DNA of 64,000 bases, from contig CAIODZ010000010.1 of NCBI GenBank assembly GCA_903857265.1, positions 62,001-126,000 on the forward strand, read 5' to 3'. The DNA comes from an uncultured Phycisphaerales bacterium. GTDB taxonomy: Bacteria; Planctomycetota; Phycisphaerae; Sedimentisphaerales; Anaerobacaceae. The notes beneath the pieces are model-generated. The model saw only the letters and a program-made list of their open reading frames with translations, made no database searches and had not been told where the DNA came from. The translations under genes were made by a program, and so were the position numbers. How positions within the stretch are numbered: position 1 is the stretch's first letter; every line of letters begins with the position of its first letter. Of the stretch, positions 41,128 through 51,593 are shown one piece after another.

Positions 41128-43674
41128 ATGAGAAAAATCCTTCACAATATAACTCCGTGGTTGAGCGTTATCCTGTTCGGGACAGCGGCGGTAATAATCC
41201 ATCACAAGCTGCGGCTGTATCATTATCACGACATCGCGGCGGAGCTTAGGAATATGCCGGCGCGATACGTGCTCGCGGCGATTGCGTTAACGTTCCTCGA
41301 CTATTTTATTCTGACCGGCTATGACACGCTTGCGCTTTTCTACATCGGGCATCGATTGCCTTACCGCAAAATAGCGGTTGCGTCATTTGTCGGATACGTG
41401 TTCAGCCACAACGCGACAATCCTCGGCGGCAGCGCGGCCCGCTACCGGATATACTCAGGTTTGGGTCTTTCGGCGGGCCAGGTCGCACGACTGATTTTAT
41501 TCTGCTCAATCACCTTCTGGCTGGGCTTTCTGGCGCTGGGCGGGTTCACCTTCGTGCTTCACCCGCAGGCCATCGAGCATGGCACTCACCTGCCCTTTAA
41601 GACAACCTGGCCAATAGGCGTCATATTTCTTATCCTGCTCGCGACATACCTCATCGTAACAGCGGTGCGAAAAAAATCTGTTACAATTCGCGGCTGGGAC
41701 CTCGCTATACCATCACCGGGCCTGTCGCTTTGCCAGATTGCGCTGGCCTCAATCGACTGGGCGGTTGCCGGAAGCGTCCTGTATGTTTTACTGTCCAATA
41801 TCATACAGATGGACTACCCGGAATTTATCGAGATTTTCCTGCTCGCACAGATTACGGGTCTTGTCAGCTCGGTTCCCGGCGGCTTAGGGGTATTTGAAGG
41901 AGTGATGCTGCTGTTGCTCTCCGAGGTGGCGCCGGCTTCATCCTTAATCGGCTCGCTGCTTTTGTACCGGGTGATTTATTATCTCCTGCCTCTCGGTCTT
42001 GCCTCAATTATTCTCGGCCTCGAGGAAATGTCTGCGCGCAAAGAAACACTAAAACGATTCGGGGAGTCAATCGGCAAGTGGGCCGCTATGCTCATACCCC
42101 AGGTGTTCGCCGTCGGCAGTATGGCCGCGGGTGCAATCCTGCTCGTATCAGGCGCTCTGCCGGCGGAAGGAAGCAGGATGGACATAATACGAGACATACT
42201 GCCGCTGTCGGCGGTGGAAATATCGCACTTCCTCGGCAGTGTCGTCGGAGCGGGACTGATTATTCTCGCAAGAGGTCTGCAGCGCCGGCTGGATGCCGCG
42301 TATCACCTTACAATAATACTGTTCGCCGCGGGCATTGTATTTTCACTTGCCAAGGGCTTCAATTATGAAGAGGCGATTATTCTTGCCGTTATGTTGGCCG
42401 CTCTTATCCCCTGTAAGAATCGTTTTTATCGCAAGACATCGCTGCTTCGGGACAGATTTTCATTACCCTGGGCGGTTTTGGTAGTAGCCGTAGCGGCAAG
42501 CTCTATCTGGCTCGGGTTTTTCACATACAGGCATATCGGGCAGGCAGACCAGTTGTGGTGGAAGTTTGCGTTCGACGCCAACGCGCCGAGATTTCTGCGT
42601 GCAAGCACGGGCGTCATTGTTGTTATCCTGCTTTTCGGTCTTGCCCGGCTGCTTGTCCCGGCGAAACCCGTCTTTTTGCCGCCGCCTGATACCGAAATTA
42701 AAATCGTTGAAAATATTGTCCGGAACAGTCCGCGGACTTACGCGTGGCTTGCGCTTCTCGGCGACAAAAGATTCCTTCTGGACGATAACAAAGACGCGTT
42801 TTTGATGTTCAGCGTCCATGGCAGAAGCTGGATATGTATGGGCGACCCCGTAGGCCCGGAAGACGATGCAAGAGAGCTTGCCTGGGAATTCCGCGAACTC
42901 TGCGACGAATATGACGCATGGCCCGTCTTCTACCAGGTCGATACCGAGCACCTCGATATCTACCTCGACCTGGGTTTGACGTTCCTCAAATTCGGCGAGG
43001 AAGCCAGGGTGGAGCTTACCGGGTTCTCGCTCGAAGGCCAGGAACGCAGAGACCTTCGCTACGCGTATAACAAAATGACAAAACTCGGATTAACTTTCTC
43101 CGTCATCGAGCCCGCACAGGTTGAGACGGCTCTCGTCGAGATGAAACATGTTTCCGACGCCTGGCTTGAAACCAAAAACACAAGGGAAAAGAAATTTTCG
43201 CTCGGCTCGTTTGAACCGGAATACATCAGAAAAATGCCCGCCGCATTAATTACTCAGCAGAATAAAATCCTCGCTTTCGCCAATATCTGGCAGGGAGCAA
43301 ACAAAGAAGAACTGTCGGTAGACCTTATGCGTTATATGCCGGACAGTCCTGAAGGAATTATGGATTATCTATTCACCGAGCTTCTGCTGTGGGGCAAATC
43401 GCAGGGCTATAAGTGGTTTAATTTCGGAATGGCGCCGTTTTCGGGATTTGAAGACAGGCAGCTTGCGCCATTATGGTCACAGGCGGGGGCATTTTTATTC
43501 CGTCACGGCGAACACTTCTATAACTTCCAGGGTCTGCACGAATACAAGGACAAATTCGCTCCGGTCTGGCAGCCGAAATATATCGCCTGTCCCCGCGGGC
43601 TTATGCTGCCCAGAATTCTCGCTAACGTCGCCGCGCTGGTCTCCGGCGGCATAAAAGGCGTCGTCGCAAAATAA
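41128..43674 (+). CDS. mprF: Phosphatidylglycerol lysyltransferase/flippase MprF-like protein
   Basis: The 848-aa protein has the two-part MprF layout. The N-terminal half is a flippase domain with about eight membrane segments (GYVFSHNATILGGSAARYRIYS and LVSSVPGGLGVFEGVMLLLL are the conserved parts), followed by more membrane helices. The C-terminal 300 residues form a DUF2156-type aminoacyltransferase domain (FLMFSVHGRSWICMGDPVGP, AYNKMTKLGLTF, KWFNFGMAPFSGF). MprF uses aminoacyl-tRNA to add Lys or Ala to phosphatidylglycerol and flips the product outward, lowering surface charge and raising resistance to cationic peptides. The amino acid used here is not readable. Confidence 0.9.
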   Translation: MRKILHNITPWLSVILFGTAAVIIHHKLRLYHYHDIAAELRNMPARYVLAAIALTFLDYFILTGYDTLALFYIGHRLPYRKIAVASFVGYVFSHNATILGGSAARYRIYSGLGLSAGQVARLILFCSITFWLGFLALGGFTFVLHPQAIEHGTHLPFKTTWPIGVIFLILLATYLIVTAVRKKSVTIRGWDLAIPSPGLSLCQIALASIDWAVAGSVLYVLLSNIIQMDYPEFIEIFLLAQITGLVSSVPGGLGVFEGVMLLLLSEVAPASSLIGSLLLYRVIYYLLPLGLASIILGLEEMSARKETLKRFGESIGKWAAMLIPQVFAVGSMAAGAILLVSGALPAEGSRMDIIRDILPLSAVEISHFLGSVVGAGLIILARGLQRRLDAAYHLTIILFAAGIVFSLAKGFNYEEAIILAVMLAALIPCKNRFYRKTSLLRDRFSLPWAVLVVAVAASSIWLGFFTYRHIGQADQLWWKFAFDANAPRFLRASTGVIVVILLFGLARLLVPAKPVFLPPPDTEIKIVENIVRNSPRTYAWLALLGDKRFLLDDNKDAFLMFSVHGRSWICMGDPVGPEDDARELAWEFRELCDEYDAWPVFYQVDTEHLDIYLDLGLTFLKFGEEARVELTGFSLEGQERRDLRYAYNKMTKLGLTFSVIEPAQVETALVEMKHVSDAWLETKNTREKKFSLGSFEPEYIRKMPAALITQQNKILAFANIWQGANKEELSVDLMRYMPDSPEGIMDYLFTELLLWGKSQGYKWFNFGMAPFSGFEDRQLAPLWSQAGAFLFRHGEHFYNFQGLHEYKDKFAPVWQPKYIACPRGLMLPRILANVAALVSGGIKGVVAK

Positions 43675-43715
43675 CCGTAACCAACCGGTTAACTGAAAAA
43701 ATAAGGAACTATACG

Positions 43716-44618
43716 ATGAAAAACAGCGTCACCCTTCAAATCGCTGCGGGACTTTTGGTTCTCGCCGGATTATCGATATCGACCACGTACGGAATTGAGC
43801 CGGGCACAAAGACGGAGCTGCTCTGGCCCAATGGTGCTCCGGGAGCGAAAGGTAATGATACAAACGATAAACCGACAATGACGATTTACCTGCCGGCAAA
43901 AGAAAAGGCAGCCGGCTCGGCGGTCGTTATCTTTCCGGGCGGCGGATACCAGCATGTCGCAATCGACCACGAGGGACACCAGGTCGCGCGCTGGTTAAAC
44001 GAATTGGGCATCGCTGCGTTTGTTGTCGATTACCGCCATCGAGGCAGGGGCTACGGACACCCCGCTCCTATCCAGGACGCGCAACGGGCGATAAGAACCG
44101 TGCGAAGCAGGTCGACGGAATTCAGCATCGAGCCGAACAAAATAGGCATCATCGGTTTTTCCGCCGGAGGCCATTTGGCATCAACCGCTGGCACTCACTT
44201 CAATGAGAAATTCTACGAGCCGGTTGACGCAAACGACAGAGCAAGCGCAAGACCCGATTTTATGATTCTGATTTACCCGGTCATTTCGATGGGACCGCTC
44301 TCGCACAGCGGCTCTCGCAGCGCACTGCTGGGCGGGAACGCGTCGCAGGAGCTGGCAGATAAATTCTCGAACGAAAAACAGGTGGATTCCAACACCCCGC
44401 CGACTTTCCTGGTTCATGCGACAGACGACAAAACCGTGCCGGCAGAAAACAGCATCTTATTTTATCTGGCCTGCAAAAAAGCCCATGTGCCTGCCGAAAT
44501 GCATATCTGGCAAAAAGGCGAGCACGGATTCGGCCTGGGAAAATCCGGAACCCCCGTTTCCCGCTGGCCCGTCTTATGCGCTGACTGGATGGATAAAATG
44601 GGCCTTTGCAGCAAATAA
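43716..44618 (+). CDS. Exported alpha/beta-hydrolase (xylan esterase-like)
   Basis: The 300-aa product has a signal peptide (AAGLLVLAGLSISTTYG) and an alpha/beta-hydrolase fold of the BD-FAE/acetyl xylan esterase type. VIFPGGGYQHVA is the oxyanion-hole region, GFSAGGHLAS the nucleophile elbow with the catalytic Ser, TDDKTVP carries the Asp and GEHGFGL the His. It probably removes acetyl or feruloyl groups from hemicellulose in the periplasm. It follows mprF by 41 bp on the same strand. Confidence 0.88.
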   Translation: MKNSVTLQIAAGLLVLAGLSISTTYGIEPGTKTELLWPNGAPGAKGNDTNDKPTMTIYLPAKEKAAGSAVVIFPGGGYQHVAIDHEGHQVARWLNELGIAAFVVDYRHRGRGYGHPAPIQDAQRAIRTVRSRSTEFSIEPNKIGIIGFSAGGHLASTAGTHFNEKFYEPVDANDRASARPDFMILIYPVISMGPLSHSGSRSALLGGNASQELADKFSNEKQVDSNTPPTFLVHATDDKTVPAENSILFYLACKKAHVPAEMHIWQKGEHGFGLGKSGTPVSRWPVLCADWMDKMGLCSK

Positions 44619-44772
44619 GGCCGACCTAAACCCTGGCCCGGTCAAAAAACAATTACTTTTTTTGTACGCTACCAGGACCACCGGCTGGTCCCCCCGAAAA
44701 CACTGAAAGCCGGCCTTAGGTCCTGTAATGCTCATATTTTACGCGATTTATGGGGTTTCCGGCCTGTTGCTA

Positions 44773-44801
44773 TTGCTCTAAATACTCAAAACTGCTATAA
44801 T
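44773..44801 (+). promoter_or_regulatory. Predicted promoter of the CotH/lamin-tail gene
   Basis: TTGCTC (44773-44778), 17-bp spacer, TATAAT (44796-44801), about 40 bp before the start codon at 44843. Confidence 0.7.
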
Positions 44802-44842
44802 AAATAGCCACATCCCAAAAGGGGTCTAAAATTGAGAGGTAG

Positions 44843-47800
44843 ATGAAAATAATGATGACCAGCCGCAAGGGATATTGTTTTTTGCTTCCCGCTGTTATCT
44901 GCATATTAACTGCAACTGCGTTTGCGGGCCGCTGCCCCTCAGCCGACCTGAACGGTAACTGCTTGGTCAACATCTACGATTTGGAGATATTCGCAGACCA
45001 GTGGCTTGATGCGGAGTCATGCGAAGAAACAACCACCTGTGCGGACTTCGACGGCCTGAACGGCATTGATTTCGCCGATTTCTCAATCCTGGCAGGCCAG
45101 TGGCAAACACACGGCAGCATGCTTTTTATCAACGAGTTTATGGCCTCCAACAACAGCTCAAGCGGCTACCACGACCCAAATGGCAACTACGACGACTGGA
45201 TTGAAATCTATAATCTTGGCGACACATCGGTCAATATGGCGGGAATGTATCTGACAGACAACCTCGCCAACACAACTAAATTCCATATTCCCGCCGGCTA
45301 TTCCTCGCAAACCACTATCCCTGCCCGTGGATTTCTCGTATTCTGGGCCGATGATGAAACAATACAAGGCCCGCTTCACACCAATTTTAAACTCTCAGCC
45401 GACGGCGAGGAAATAGGGCTTTACGATACCGATGGCGTTACACAGATTGACGCCGTTGCTTTTCTTGAGCAGACAGCCAACGTCTCTTATGGACGTTACC
45501 CGGACGCAGAAGAAAACTGGCGTTTCTTCTCTACCGCAACGCCCGGCGCTTCTAACAGCAACGCCTATCTCGGCGATATAGATAACGTTGATTTCAGCAA
45601 AGAACGCGGCTTCTACGACTCTAATTTTATGCTCACTTTGGCCTGCACCACCTCAGGCGCCAATATCTACTATACCACCGACGGTCGAGATCCAATTGCA
45701 GGCGAGGTAAATACTCCAACCAGTGTCCGTTATACCTCACCCATATTCATCAGCGCCACAAAATGTATCAGGGCAGCCGCCATCAAAACCAGCTACAAAC
45801 CCTCACCCATAGAAACGCATACTTACATCTTCGGGGCAAGTGCCGCCGCCAAAGCAATGCCTCTCGTCTCGCTTGTCGGCGACCCCAACAAGACCTTTTA
45901 TGAGCCAAACGGCATCATGGCAATCGTCGGCGGCTACTACAACAGTGATGGCGTCTGGACATCGGGCGGCACAGGAACTTACAACAATATGATTATGCAG
46001 GGAAGCGCCTATGAACGGCCCGTCTCACTTGAAATCATAGACCCCCAAACAAGCTCCAACATCCAAGTCAACTGCGGCATTCGCGTCCACGGCAGCGGCT
46101 ATACACGACCGCGCTACACCAGAGGCAATGACTGGAACACCTGCTGGATAAACTGGTGGCCGAACTGGAACAGCAACAAAATAAGCTTCAATCTCTTCTT
46201 CGACAGCGACTACGGCAGCAGCCGGCTCGAATACCCATTCTTCCCGTTCATTGATGTCGCACGTTTCAAAAGTATCTGCCTGCGGGCGGGCCATAACGAT
46301 TCCTGCACCCCGTTTATCAAGGACGAATGGATGAGACGGCTATTCCAGGAAATGGGCGGAACCCAGGAAACAGGCACGTATGCCAATCTCTATATCAACG
46401 GCGATTTCAAGGCATATTACAACCCGACAGGGAGAGCCGATAATGGATTTTATCAGGAATGGTACGGTACTGATAATGACTTCGATATTATTACCCAGGG
46501 CGGACTCCGGAACGGCGACTTGACTGCCTTGAACAACCTTATTAATTATGTTAACACCCACAACCTGTCCAACACAACCTATTATAATTATGTCGCCGGC
46601 CAGTTCGATATAACACAGTTCGTAGATTATCTCATTCTCCAAATCTACTCTTCCAATTTCGACTGGCCAGGCAATAATTACACTATCCACCGCGAGAGGT
46701 CATCCACAGGAAAATTCCGGTTCTCCGTCTGGGATGCCGAAGGCATTGAAACCTGGGTAGCTGAAAACCACATGGACGTAAACGCCTTTGAGGACCTCCC
46801 CAGCTGGACAAGCCCCACAGGATTGAACCATTTACAGTGGGATTACATCTCGCAATTTTATCGCGCCCTCAAGGCGAACCCGGACTTCCAACTGCTTTTC
46901 GCAGACCGTATCCACAAATACTTCCGCAACAGCGGTATATTGACGAAACCACATTTACTGGCGAAGTGGTGGGAGGTATTCAGCGAAGTATCACCCGTCC
47001 TGCCTTATATAGATTACCCAGCGTCGTTCATTCCCAATACCTTCATACCGAACCGTGAAGACCCGATACTGGGCGTATTTGAACAACAGGGTCTGTTCAC
47101 CCGCGCCTTCGGCGCACCGGTCTTTAACGTCAACGGCTCGTATAAATTCGGCGGCTATGTATCATCCACCGACTCGTTCACCCTCACTGACCCCTGCAGT
47201 TCGGGCGGCACAATTTATTACACCATCGACGGCAATGACCCGCGAACCCCATTTACCGGGACAATTTCATCGAGCGCAATCCAATATACCGGCACTTTCA
47301 CTCTCAACAAAAGCACCGACCTCAAATCAAGAATATATAAGAGCAGCACACAAAAATGGAGTCCGCTGAATGAGGCCATTTATGAAGTGGGAAATCTTAA
47401 AAATTCTCTGCGAATCACCGAGATTATGTATAATCCGCTGGATACCAGCGACCCCAATGACCCGAACAAGGAATACATCGAATTGAAGAATGTCGGCTCA
47501 GGCACAATCAACCTCAACTTAGTCAGATTCGACAAGGGAGTCGATTTCATATTCGGGCCTAATACGCTTACGACTGGTCAACACATTCTCGTTGTCAAAG
47601 ACATAAGCGCCTTTACGACCAAATACGGCACAGGACGCTATATCGCGGGCCATTATGCCGGCTCATTAGACAACGGCGGCGAAAGATTACGCCTGCTCGA
47701 CGCGGTAGGCGGGACTATTCTCGACTTCAACTATAGTGACGGCTGGAGAGATATTACCGACGGCGACGGCTACTCGCTTACCATTGTCAACCCATCTGAT

Positions 47801-48910
47801 TCTGATACAAACGACTGGGGTAAAAAAGACAGTTGGCGCGCAAGCGCATATATCAATGGCTCGCCCGGCTGGGATGACTCAAACATCATCCCAAACCCCG
47901 GCGCAATCGTCATCAATGAGGTACTGGCGCATTCCCACGATATCACCTCCGACTGGATTGAACTGAAAAACACCACCACAAACGCGATTAACATTGGCAA
48001 CTGGTATCTCAGCGATAGCGACTCCAATATTATGAAGTATCGCTTCGCCACAGGCACAAGCATACCGGCAAATGGCTATCTGGTCGTTTATGAAGGCAGC
48101 AACTTCGGTTCAACCAGCAGCGACCCCGGGCGGCTTATACCATTTGCCCTGAGCGAAAACGGCGAATCCGTATGCCTGACTTCGGCGCTCGACGCCAACA
48201 GCAAACTCACCGGCTATCGCGAAAAAGAGGACTTCGGCGCATCCGATACGAACGTGGCATTCGGCAGGTATTACAAGGGCAGCACGAAAACTTACAACTT
48301 TGTCCCGATGAGCACAAACACCCCGGGCGCAGCAAATTCTTATCCAAAAGTCGGCCCGATTATCTTCTCCGAGATTATGTATCACCCCGACTGGCCAGCG
48401 AGCGGCTCATATTCAAACAACGAATACGAATACATCGAGCTTTTAAACGCATCATCTTCAGCGGTAACGCTCTATGATTCCAATGTAAGCACCCCCTGGA
48501 AATTCACCAACGGCATCGATTACACGTTCCCGACCTCGCCAAGCACTGTTACAATCGCCGCCGGCTCCAAAATTCTGGTCGTCAAGAATGTCGCAGCTTT
48601 CGAGGCAAGGTATCCGTCCGTACCTACCGGCATTATTTACGGGCCTTACAGCGGAAAGCTCGCCAACGAAGGCGAACAGCTCGAATTATCGAAGCCGGGC
48701 GACGTTAACGACATGGGCATAAGACAATATATTCGTGTTGAGCGGGTTGATTATAGCGACGGCTCGCATCCAAGCGGTGAGCCGTGCGACGTTGACCTCT
48801 GGCCAACGGGGGCTAATGGTTCGGGCAAATCGTTGATACGAACAAACACAACGCAATACGGCAACGACCCAAACAACTGGACCGCCGCTACGCCTACGCC
48901 TGGCTCATAA
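44843..48910 (+). CDS. Giant secreted protein with dockerin, lamin-tail and CotH kinase-like domains
   Basis: This 1355-aa protein begins with a signal peptide (FLLPAVICILTATAFAG). In order: two dockerin-like repeats (about 30-88), a lamin-tail domain (LFINEFMASNN...DDWIEIYN, about 93-200), a chitobiase-like unit (NIYYTTDGRDP), a CotH kinase-like domain (about 340-740, with FRFSVWDAEGIETW), a second chitobiase-like unit (TIYYTIDGNDPRTP), and three further lamin-tail domains starting LRITEIMYNP, IVINEVLAHS and IIFSEIMYHP. CotH kinases phosphorylate spore-coat or secreted proteins. Here the context is extracellular, and the kinase may be degenerate. GAGAGG lies just before the ATG. Confidence 0.88.
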   Translation: MKIMMTSRKGYCFLLPAVICILTATAFAGRCPSADLNGNCLVNIYDLEIFADQWLDAESCEETTTCADFDGLNGIDFADFSILAGQWQTHGSMLFINEFMASNNSSSGYHDPNGNYDDWIEIYNLGDTSVNMAGMYLTDNLANTTKFHIPAGYSSQTTIPARGFLVFWADDETIQGPLHTNFKLSADGEEIGLYDTDGVTQIDAVAFLEQTANVSYGRYPDAEENWRFFSTATPGASNSNAYLGDIDNVDFSKERGFYDSNFMLTLACTTSGANIYYTTDGRDPIAGEVNTPTSVRYTSPIFISATKCIRAAAIKTSYKPSPIETHTYIFGASAAAKAMPLVSLVGDPNKTFYEPNGIMAIVGGYYNSDGVWTSGGTGTYNNMIMQGSAYERPVSLEIIDPQTSSNIQVNCGIRVHGSGYTRPRYTRGNDWNTCWINWWPNWNSNKISFNLFFDSDYGSSRLEYPFFPFIDVARFKSICLRAGHNDSCTPFIKDEWMRRLFQEMGGTQETGTYANLYINGDFKAYYNPTGRADNGFYQEWYGTDNDFDIITQGGLRNGDLTALNNLINYVNTHNLSNTTYYNYVAGQFDITQFVDYLILQIYSSNFDWPGNNYTIHRERSSTGKFRFSVWDAEGIETWVAENHMDVNAFEDLPSWTSPTGLNHLQWDYISQFYRALKANPDFQLLFADRIHKYFRNSGILTKPHLLAKWWEVFSEVSPVLPYIDYPASFIPNTFIPNREDPILGVFEQQGLFTRAFGAPVFNVNGSYKFGGYVSSTDSFTLTDPCSSGGTIYYTIDGNDPRTPFTGTISSSAIQYTGTFTLNKSTDLKSRIYKSSTQKWSPLNEAIYEVGNLKNSLRITEIMYNPLDTSDPNDPNKEYIELKNVGSGTINLNLVRFDKGVDFIFGPNTLTTGQHILVVKDISAFTTKYGTGRYIAGHYAGSLDNGGERLRLLDAVGGTILDFNYSDGWRDITDGDGYSLTIVNPSDSDTNDWGKKDSWRASAYINGSPGWDDSNIIPNPGAIVINEVLAHSHDITSDWIELKNTTTNAINIGNWYLSDSDSNIMKYRFATGTSIPANGYLVVYEGSNFGSTSSDPGRLIPFALSENGESVCLTSALDANSKLTGYREKEDFGASDTNVAFGRYYKGSTKTYNFVPMSTNTPGAANSYPKVGPIIFSEIMYHPDWPASGSYSNNEYEYIELLNASSSAVTLYDSNVSTPWKFTNGIDYTFPTSPSTVTIAAGSKILVVKNVAAFEARYPSVPTGIIYGPYSGKLANEGEQLELSKPGDVNDMGIRQYIRVERVDYSDGSHPSGEPCDVDLWPTGANGSGKSLIRTNTTQYGNDPNNWTAATPTPGS

Positions 48911-48956
48911 AGGCCGAAATCTTCTGAAACAGGCAAATCACGCGCAAAGCCGGTTA

Positions 48957-48985
48957 TTGACTATTTAACCGCGACAAGGTATCCT
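48957..48985 (+). promoter_or_regulatory. Predicted promoter of aspS
   Basis: TTGACT (48957-48962), 17-bp spacer, TATCCT (48980-48985). A small hairpin ACCTGT-AAAT-ACAGGT lies at 48991-49006, at the likely start of the transcript. Confidence 0.6.
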
Positions 48986-49041
48986 CAACCACCTGTAAAT
49001 ACAGGTTTTGCAATATTCAACAGCTTTTAGGCGGATTTTCA

Positions 49042-50871
49042 ATGCTCAAAAGGACAGTCAATTGCGGCCAGCTTCGTCTGGTGGATAAGGATAAAAGGGT
49101 CATTCTGGCCGGCTGGGTAAGGTCATCCCGCGACCACGGCGGACTTATATTCTTTGACCTGCGCGACAGGGAAGGCATCACGCAACTGGTCTTCAATCCC
49201 GAAAAGTTTCCCGATGCCCATAAACTTGCACAGACAGTGCGCAGCGAATGGGTTGTGGCAATTGAAGGTGTAGTAGAGCCGAGGGGCGAAGGACTGGAAA
49301 ACCCCAAACTCGCCACGGGCCAGATTGAAGTGGCGGTCGAGAAACTTGAAATCCTCAATACCGCAAAGACGCCGCCCTTCGAGATTGACACAGCCGAAAA
49401 GACAGGCGAAGAGGTCCGGCTGCAATATCGATATATCGACCTGCGCAGGCCCGCGATGCAGGAAAAGCTCAAGGTTCGTCATCGCGTTACAAAAATCGCA
49501 CGCGATTATCTCGATTCGCTGGGCTTCTGGGAAATTGAGACGCCTATGCTGGGCAAAAGCACCCCGGAAGGGGCACGCGACTTCCTTGTCCCCAGCCGAT
49601 TGGTGCCGGGAACGTTTTACGCATTGCCCCAGTCGCCCCAGTTATTCAAACAGATACTTATGGTCAGCGGCACAGACAAATATTTCCAGATTGTCCGCTG
49701 CTTCCGTGACGAGGACCCGCGAGCCGACAGGCAGGCAGAATTCACCCAAATCGATGTGGAGATGAGTTTCGTCGAGGCAGACGACGTTATCAAGGTTCAC
49801 GAAGTGCTGGTTGCCAAAATTTTCAACGAGGTGCTCGGCCTTAATATCAAGACGCCGATTCGACGAATGACTTATAAAGAAGCGCAGGATGATTATGGCA
49901 TCGACAGGCCCGACCTGCGATTCGATATGAAACTCAAAGACGTGTCCGATATTGCCAGTAAAAGCACGTTCAAGGTATTTACATCGGCTATACAATCAGG
50001 CGGCATCGTCAAGGGACTTTGCGCTCCCGGTGGCGGCAACAAATACTCACGTAACGATGTTGAAAAGACGCTGACGAGTTTTGCAGCCGACTACGGGGCG
50101 AAAGGACTTGCCTGGTTCAAGGCGAAAAACGAAAACGGCAAAATGACCCTTGTCAGCAACCTGTCAAAATTTTTCAGCCCCGAGCAACTCGAAGAAATGG
50201 CCAATCGCTTCGGCGCAAAGGACGGCGACCTGGTCCTGCTGGTGGCAGCCGACGAAAAAGGTGTCAATAAGGCCCTTGCACCGCTTAGATGTAAAATCGC
50301 GAAGGAACTCAAACTCTACGACGAAAGTAAATTTGAATTCGTCTGGATTGTTGATTTTCCGCTGTTCGAATGGAACGCCGACGAAAAACGATACGACTCG
50401 ATGCATCACCCGTTTACCGCGCCGATTCCGGCAGACATCCCGAAGCTGGAAACCGACCCGGGGCATATTATAGCCCAGGCATACGACATCGTCGTCAACG
50501 GCTCGGAAATAGGCGGGGGCAGCGTCCGTATCCACAGGCCTGAAATGCAGGCGAAGGTATTCGACCTGCTGAATATTACCAGAGAACAGGCACAGTTACG
50601 ATTCGGCTTCTTCCTGCGTGCGCTGGAGCACGGGGCACCGCCCCACGGCGGAATCGCGCTGGGATTGGACCGGATGATTATGCTGCTGACGGGTACCGAC
50701 AATATCCGCGACGTCATCGCCTTCCCGAAGACGCAGCGGGGCCAGTGCCTGCTCACCGACGCACCGAGCGAGGTCGAGCAAAAACAACTCGATGAGCTGA
50801 ACCTGCGAACACAGAAACATTCGCACGAGCTTGCAGACAAGGCAGAAGAGCAGAAACCAAAGCATTCATAA
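49042..50871 (+). CDS. aspS: Aspartate--tRNA ligase
   Basis: The 609-aa protein has the bacterial AspRS plan: N-terminal OB-fold anticodon domain ([23 protein letters not shown]), class II catalytic core with motif 1 (FWEIETPML), motif 2 ([18 protein letters not shown]), a GAD insertion domain in the middle and motif 3 ([14 protein letters not shown]) near the C-terminus. It charges tRNA-Asp with aspartate in the cytosol. Whether it is discriminating or also charges tRNA-Asn cannot be settled from the window. Confidence 0.96.
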   Translation: MLKRTVNCGQLRLVDKDKRVILAGWVRSSRDHGGLIFFDLRDREGITQLVFNPEKFPDAHKLAQTVRSEWVVAIEGVVEPRGEGLENPKLATGQIEVAVEKLEILNTAKTPPFEIDTAEKTGEEVRLQYRYIDLRRPAMQEKLKVRHRVTKIARDYLDSLGFWEIETPMLGKSTPEGARDFLVPSRLVPGTFYALPQSPQLFKQILMVSGTDKYFQIVRCFRDEDPRADRQAEFTQIDVEMSFVEADDVIKVHEVLVAKIFNEVLGLNIKTPIRRMTYKEAQDDYGIDRPDLRFDMKLKDVSDIASKSTFKVFTSAIQSGGIVKGLCAPGGGNKYSRNDVEKTLTSFAADYGAKGLAWFKAKNENGKMTLVSNLSKFFSPEQLEEMANRFGAKDGDLVLLVAADEKGVNKALAPLRCKIAKELKLYDESKFEFVWIVDFPLFEWNADEKRYDSMHHPFTAPIPADIPKLETDPGHIIAQAYDIVVNGSEIGGGSVRIHRPEMQAKVFDLLNITREQAQLRFGFFLRALEHGAPPHGGIALGLDRMIMLLTGTDNIRDVIAFPKTQRGQCLLTDAPSEVEQKQLDELNLRTQKHSHELADKAEEQKPKHS

Positions 50872-50884
50872 TAACGAGGCGGTA

Positions 50885-51556
50885 GTGCTTAATCAGCATA
50901 GTGAATGCAAAGATATACCAACCGTTGTGCCCCGCGGCTGGATGGAAAGACAGTCATGGGCGTTCCAGACCGGGCTGCTTATCGGCGTCACACATATGCT
51001 TTTTATGCTCATGAGCATCATCTATATAATTAACCATCATGAGGGGCAATGGCATTTGTTCTGGATTGTATGCGGCTACATCGATTATCCTGTGTCGCTG
51101 TTGCTGCCAAAGGTCATACTGCCTGCTTTGTCGCATTTTTTTACACGCGGCGACTCGTATCTTGCCTCCGCCCGCAGCTTGCAGATTTTCTTAATCTTTT
51201 CGCTTTTCTATATACTTGTCGGTTCGGCATGGTATTTTGCCCTGCCCATTCTCGTTCACAAGGTCTCTAAGAAAATCGCAGCCACAACGACAGGGGCCTG
51301 GGCTGCCGCAACAATGACGATTATTCCCATTCCATCGCACTGGTTACAATTGCTGAGGTTCATCGGCGGTAACACCAAGCCAACCGCAATCGGATTAAAC
51401 AGCGCTTTGCCGGCTGTGTGGATTATTTTATTTGTCTGGCTGTTTTTCACAAATGTCAAACAAAAGGCAATGTTGTGGCTGCTCTGCCTTGTGCCTGGGG
51501 TTTTTTACTACTTAATTCTGGATTTATATTATTATATGTTGCGGGCCGGTCGCTGA
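50885..51556 (+). CDS. Membrane protein of unknown function
   Basis: The start is uncertain. GTG at 50885 follows GAGGCGG and begins just after aspS; ATG at 50942 is an alternative; an earlier in-frame start would overlap aspS. The product has five hydrophobic segments (for example LLIGVTHMLFMLMSIIYII, FLIFSLFYILVGSAWYFALPI, AVWIILFVWLFF and LLCLVPGVFYYLILDLYYYML). I do not recognise it. It lies 14 bp after aspS, implying shared transcription. Confidence 0.65.
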   Translation: MLNQHSECKDIPTVVPRGWMERQSWAFQTGLLIGVTHMLFMLMSIIYIINHHEGQWHLFWIVCGYIDYPVSLLLPKVILPALSHFFTRGDSYLASARSLQIFLIFSLFYILVGSAWYFALPILVHKVSKKIAATTTGAWAAATMTIIPIPSHWLQLLRFIGGNTKPTAIGLNSALPAVWIILFVWLFFTNVKQKAMLWLLCLVPGVFYYLILDLYYYMLRAGR

Positions 51557-51593
51557 CTTATCAAAATAAGTAAGCCATAACAGCCACAATTTT

